8,116 bases of DNA from NIOZ-UU13 sp032250555. Lineage in GTDB: Bacteria; Planctomycetota; Phycisphaerae; Sedimentisphaerales; Anaerobacaceae. Within the stretch, counting starts at the first letter, position 1; the number at the start of each line of letters is the position of its first letter. Location of the stretch: the NCBI GenBank assembly GCA_032250555.1, contig JAVVFI010000255.1:1-8116 (forward strand), read 5' to 3'. The position numbers and the translations under genes are program-made. Positions 6,469 through 8,116 of this stretch are shown in pieces. The notes beneath the pieces were generated by a model. That model was given only the letters and a program-made list of their open reading frames with translations, searched no databases and was not told the origin of the DNA.

Positions 6469-6493
6469 GTGTTATGTTTATTAACATTATATC
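6461..6493. promoter_or_regulatory. 10-bp inverted repeat over -10 box and start codon (candidate operator)
   Basis: GATATAATGT (6461-6470) and ACATTATATC (6484-6493) are exact reverse complements separated by 13 nt, with centres 23 bp apart (about two helical turns). The left arm contains the TATAAT box and the right arm lies in codons 4-7 of the 57-residue gene. Because transcription should begin near 6475, the left arm would not be in the mRNA. A DNA-level protein-binding site is therefore more plausible than an RNA hairpin. No regulator gene is seen nearby. Confidence 0.4.
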
Positions 6494-6647
6494 TTTTATA
6501 TTGCGCATTTCGCTGATTGCAGTACTTTGGGCCTTTGTTTGGCGGCTTATACAGCCCAGAACTCAACTCATGCGCATATTGAGGGCTGCAGTGCTCCTGC
6601 TCGGTCTTTTAGGTATTTTGCTCATATTAAGAAATACCGGTCACTGA
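6474..6647 (+). CDS. 57-residue two-helix membrane protein, probably translated from a leaderless mRNA
   Basis: A small gene, shorter than usual ORF-length cut-offs. The translated product opens with MFINIISFILRISLIAVLWA and ends in ILRNTGH. A first hydrophobic helix (about residues 2-23) is followed by a basic/polar turn (WRLIQPRTQLMRILR, about 23-37) and a second hydrophobic helix (about 38-52). Positive charges cluster in the turn, suggesting a hairpin topology with the loop in the cytoplasm. A TTGACT-18-TATAAT promoter lies directly upstream and places the transcript start on the ATG; there is no SD. Codons in the frame (GCC, CGG, CTG, GGT) look like real coding sequence compared with the AT-rich flank. 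It converges on lysA, 75 bp away. Function is unknown; I recognise no family. The coincidence of promoter, ATG and amphipathic pattern makes it likely real. Confidence 0.65.
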   Translation: MFINIISFILRISLIAVLWAFVWRLIQPRTQLMRILRAAVLLLGLLGILLILRNTGH

Positions 6648-6722
6648 TAAAATATCCTATGTTGAGTTAATCATCAGTAAGTCATCAATCGAGCAATAAA
6701 CAGGAAATTACTAAGCGACTAA

Positions 6723-8000
6723 TTACTTTTCCATCTTAATTAAATCTTCGTAGCTCTCGCGTTTTCTGATCACGGAGAAATTATCACCGTCAACAAGTAC
6801 TTCGGCTACTCGTCCGCGAGCGTTGTAATTGCTGCTCATAGTAAAGCCATAAGCACCGGCGGTAAAGACGGAGACTAAATCGCCGCGTTCGGCTGGGGGT
6901 AATGCCCTGTCTTTGGCAAAGAAATCCGCACCTTCGCATATCGGCCCGACAATATCAACAACTTCGGTGCCTTCAAGCTGCAAATCCTCTTCCCGCTTTG
7001 GCGGAACAAACTTTTGATCCACCTTTGCAGGCCAAATGAAATGGAATGCGTCATACAGCGATGGACGAATCAAATCGTTCATCCCTGCATCAACTATAAT
7101 AAATTTTTTCCTGCCGCCGTGTTTGATATAAAGAACGCGAGTTAACATTATTCCTGCGTTTGCGCAAATACTTTTACCCGGCTCCAGTATGAGTTTGATG
7201 TTCTTATCTTTCAATAGCGGCACGATGCCCGAAGCATATTCTGCTGCTGAAGGGACGGAGTTTGATTCGTAATCGGCGCCGTAGCCCCCACCCAGATCAA
7301 TAGCTTCTATAGTGTGGCCTTTGCTGCGGAGCTGGTCGATAAGGGGCAGTGCTTTTTTCACAGCTTCAACATACGGATCAATCTTTTTGCCGCCTGTTCC
7401 CAGGTGGACATGAATTGCACAAAGACTTACGGCTTTATTGTCACCATAATCTGAAAAGACTTTCAGTGCCCGCTCTATATCAACGCCGAATTTTGTTTCT
7501 TTCTTACCTGTTTTCAGAAAAGCATGAGTTTTATATTCAACATCCGGATTTACACGCAGAGCCGCTTTGGTTTGTTTTCCCTGTTGCTTGGCTAAACGAA
7601 TCAGGTTTTCAAGTTCCGCCTCTGATTCGATATTGAAATAACCAATGTTAGCGTCTAACGCCTCGACGATTTCAGAGTCGGTTTTACCTACACCGGCAAA
7701 GACGATTTGTGAAGGATCGCCGCCGGCCTGCATAACACGATACAACTCCCCGCCGCTGACGATATCGAATCCACTGCCGGCTTCGGTCATAAATTTGAGG
7801 ATATTTATATTACCGCAGGCTTTGACGGAATAACAAATCGTGGTGTCTATCTGGCTGTATGCCTGTTGAATTTTTTGCAGATGCTCTTTGAAGGTAGCTT
7901 TACTATAGATATACACTGGAGTGCCGACTTCGCGGGCGATTGTCTCAACGCTTACGTTTTCAGCAAATAGGTTACCTTCTTTGTACTCAAAATAGTCCAT
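6723..8000 (-). CDS. lysA: Diaminopimelate decarboxylase
   Basis: A 425-residue PLP enzyme (fold type III, with a C-terminal beta domain) that decarboxylates meso-diaminopimelate to L-lysine, the last step of lysine synthesis. The N-terminus is typical (MDYFEYKEGNLFAENVSVE, with GTPVYIYS at 27-33). PLP is bound by K60 in CYSVKACGN. Further motifs are GFDIVSGGEL (77-86), THAFLKTGKKETKFGVD (158-174), HVHLGTGG (197-204), AIDLGGGYG (233-241), EPGKSICANAG (273-283) and DAGMNDLIRPSLYDAFH (304-320). VGPICEGADFF (351-361) contains the substrate-site Cys 355 contributed across the dimer, and GAYGFTMSSNYNARGR (382-397) contains Y384. All expected active-site elements are present and the length is normal. 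A weak purine-rich AAGAGA precedes the ATG. The gene has its own promoter in the 116 bp upstream and looks monocistronic. Confidence 0.97.
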   Translation of the reverse strand: MDYFEYKEGNLFAENVSVETIAREVGTPVYIYSKATFKEHLQKIQQAYSQIDTTICYSVKACGNINILKFMTEAGSGFDIVSGGELYRVMQAGGDPSQIVFAGVGKTDSEIVEALDANIGYFNIESEAELENLIRLAKQQGKQTKAALRVNPDVEYKTHAFLKTGKKETKFGVDIERALKVFSDYGDNKAVSLCAIHVHLGTGGKKIDPYVEAVKKALPLIDQLRSKGHTIEAIDLGGGYGADYESNSVPSAAEYASGIVPLLKDKNIKLILEPGKSICANAGIMLTRVLYIKHGGRKKFIIVDAGMNDLIRPSLYDAFHFIWPAKVDQKFVPPKREEDLQLEGTEVVDIVGPICEGADFFAKDRALPPAERGDLVSVFTAGAYGFTMSSNYNARGRVAEVLVDGDNFSVIRKRESYEDLIKMEK

Positions 8001-8063
8001 ATTTATGTTCTCTTTGCAAATAAACCTCTAAAATTAACACAATCCACGTCAATGTCAGCCAAT

Positions 8064-8091
8064 AGTATATGGAATTATTCGTCAATTGCAA
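8064..8091 (-). promoter_or_regulatory. Sigma-70-type promoter for lysA
   Basis: Read on the - strand: TTGCAA (8091-8086), a 16-nt spacer, TATACT (8069-8064). The predicted transcription start is near 8057, giving a leader of about 57 nt before the lysA ATG. Hexamers and spacing are identical to those upstream of accB. No leader peptide or obvious lysine-riboswitch core is visible in this short leader. Confidence 0.55.
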
Positions 8092-8116
8092 GAATGTGCA
8101 TACTAACAAGATGCAG

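Larger units (their letters stand above)
5884..6473. other. 590-bp AT-rich intergenic region between divergent small-protein genes
   Basis: No convincing gene. A 78-codon - strand frame at 6027-6263 is AT-driven, has no SD and no recognisable similarity. Structures seen are: a perfect AT hairpin ATTTATATT-TTG-AATATAAAT (6025-6045); CAATACA (6220-6226) with TGTATTG (6233-6239); and a terminator-like AGCTT (6382-6386) with AAGCT (6394-6398) followed by T6 at 6401-6406. A run of six G lies near 6077-6082. The right end holds the promoter of the 57-residue gene. No promoter for the - strand 87-residue gene could be picked confidently. Confidence 0.55.

Noticed and set aside
6474..6647. Toxin of a type I toxin-antitoxin pair
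   Set aside because: Small hydrophobic toxins are usually shorter with a single helix, and no overlapping antisense RNA promoter could be identified; a two-helix membrane protein of unknown role is the safer call.

Overview
The window is an ordinary-looking bacterial chromosome segment of modest G+C, with AT-rich intergenic gaps and several genes lacking a clear Shine-Dalgarno (SD) sequence. It holds eight supported genes. From left to right on the + strand they are: the 3' end of a YjbQ/UPF0047 gene (1-195), yggS (765-1487), a SpoIIE-type PP2C phosphatase with a degenerate receiver-like N-terminus (1905-3188), accB (3396-3902) and accC (4000-5337). They are followed by an 87-residue two-helix membrane protein on the - strand (5620-5883), a 57-residue two-helix membrane protein on the + strand (6474-6647), and lysA on the - strand (6723-8000). 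The gene mix, the long gaps and the weak SD use would fit Planctomycetota (Phycisphaerae-like), but this is inference; no marker gene in the window proves it.

The genes are mostly housekeeping. AccB and AccC are the biotin carrier and biotin carboxylase of acetyl-CoA carboxylase (first step of fatty acid synthesis); accA and accD are not here. LysA makes lysine from meso-diaminopimelate. YggS keeps pyridoxal phosphate (PLP) balanced, and LysA is itself a PLP enzyme, but the two genes are far apart and there is no sign of co-regulation. The SpoIIE phosphatase is a signalling output domain whose partners (kinase or anti-sigma factor, antagonist) are not in the window.

The regulatory sequence is the most interesting part. 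accB and lysA each have the same promoter, TTGCAA - 16 nt - TATACT. The 57-residue membrane protein has TTGACT - 18 nt - TATAAT with the predicted transcription start on its ATG, so its mRNA should be leaderless, and a perfect 10-bp inverted repeat straddles its -10 box and start codon. Three intergenic stretches carry strong secondary structure: a GC-rich foldable island after yjbQ (263-342, with mutually exclusive pairings), a nested inverted repeat before the phosphatase gene (1679-1764), and a 75-nt hairpin between the convergent accC and 87-residue genes (5521-5595). The outer helix of that hairpin is fully paired only as - strand RNA.

I see no CRISPR array, tRNA, rRNA, complete mobile element or defence system.
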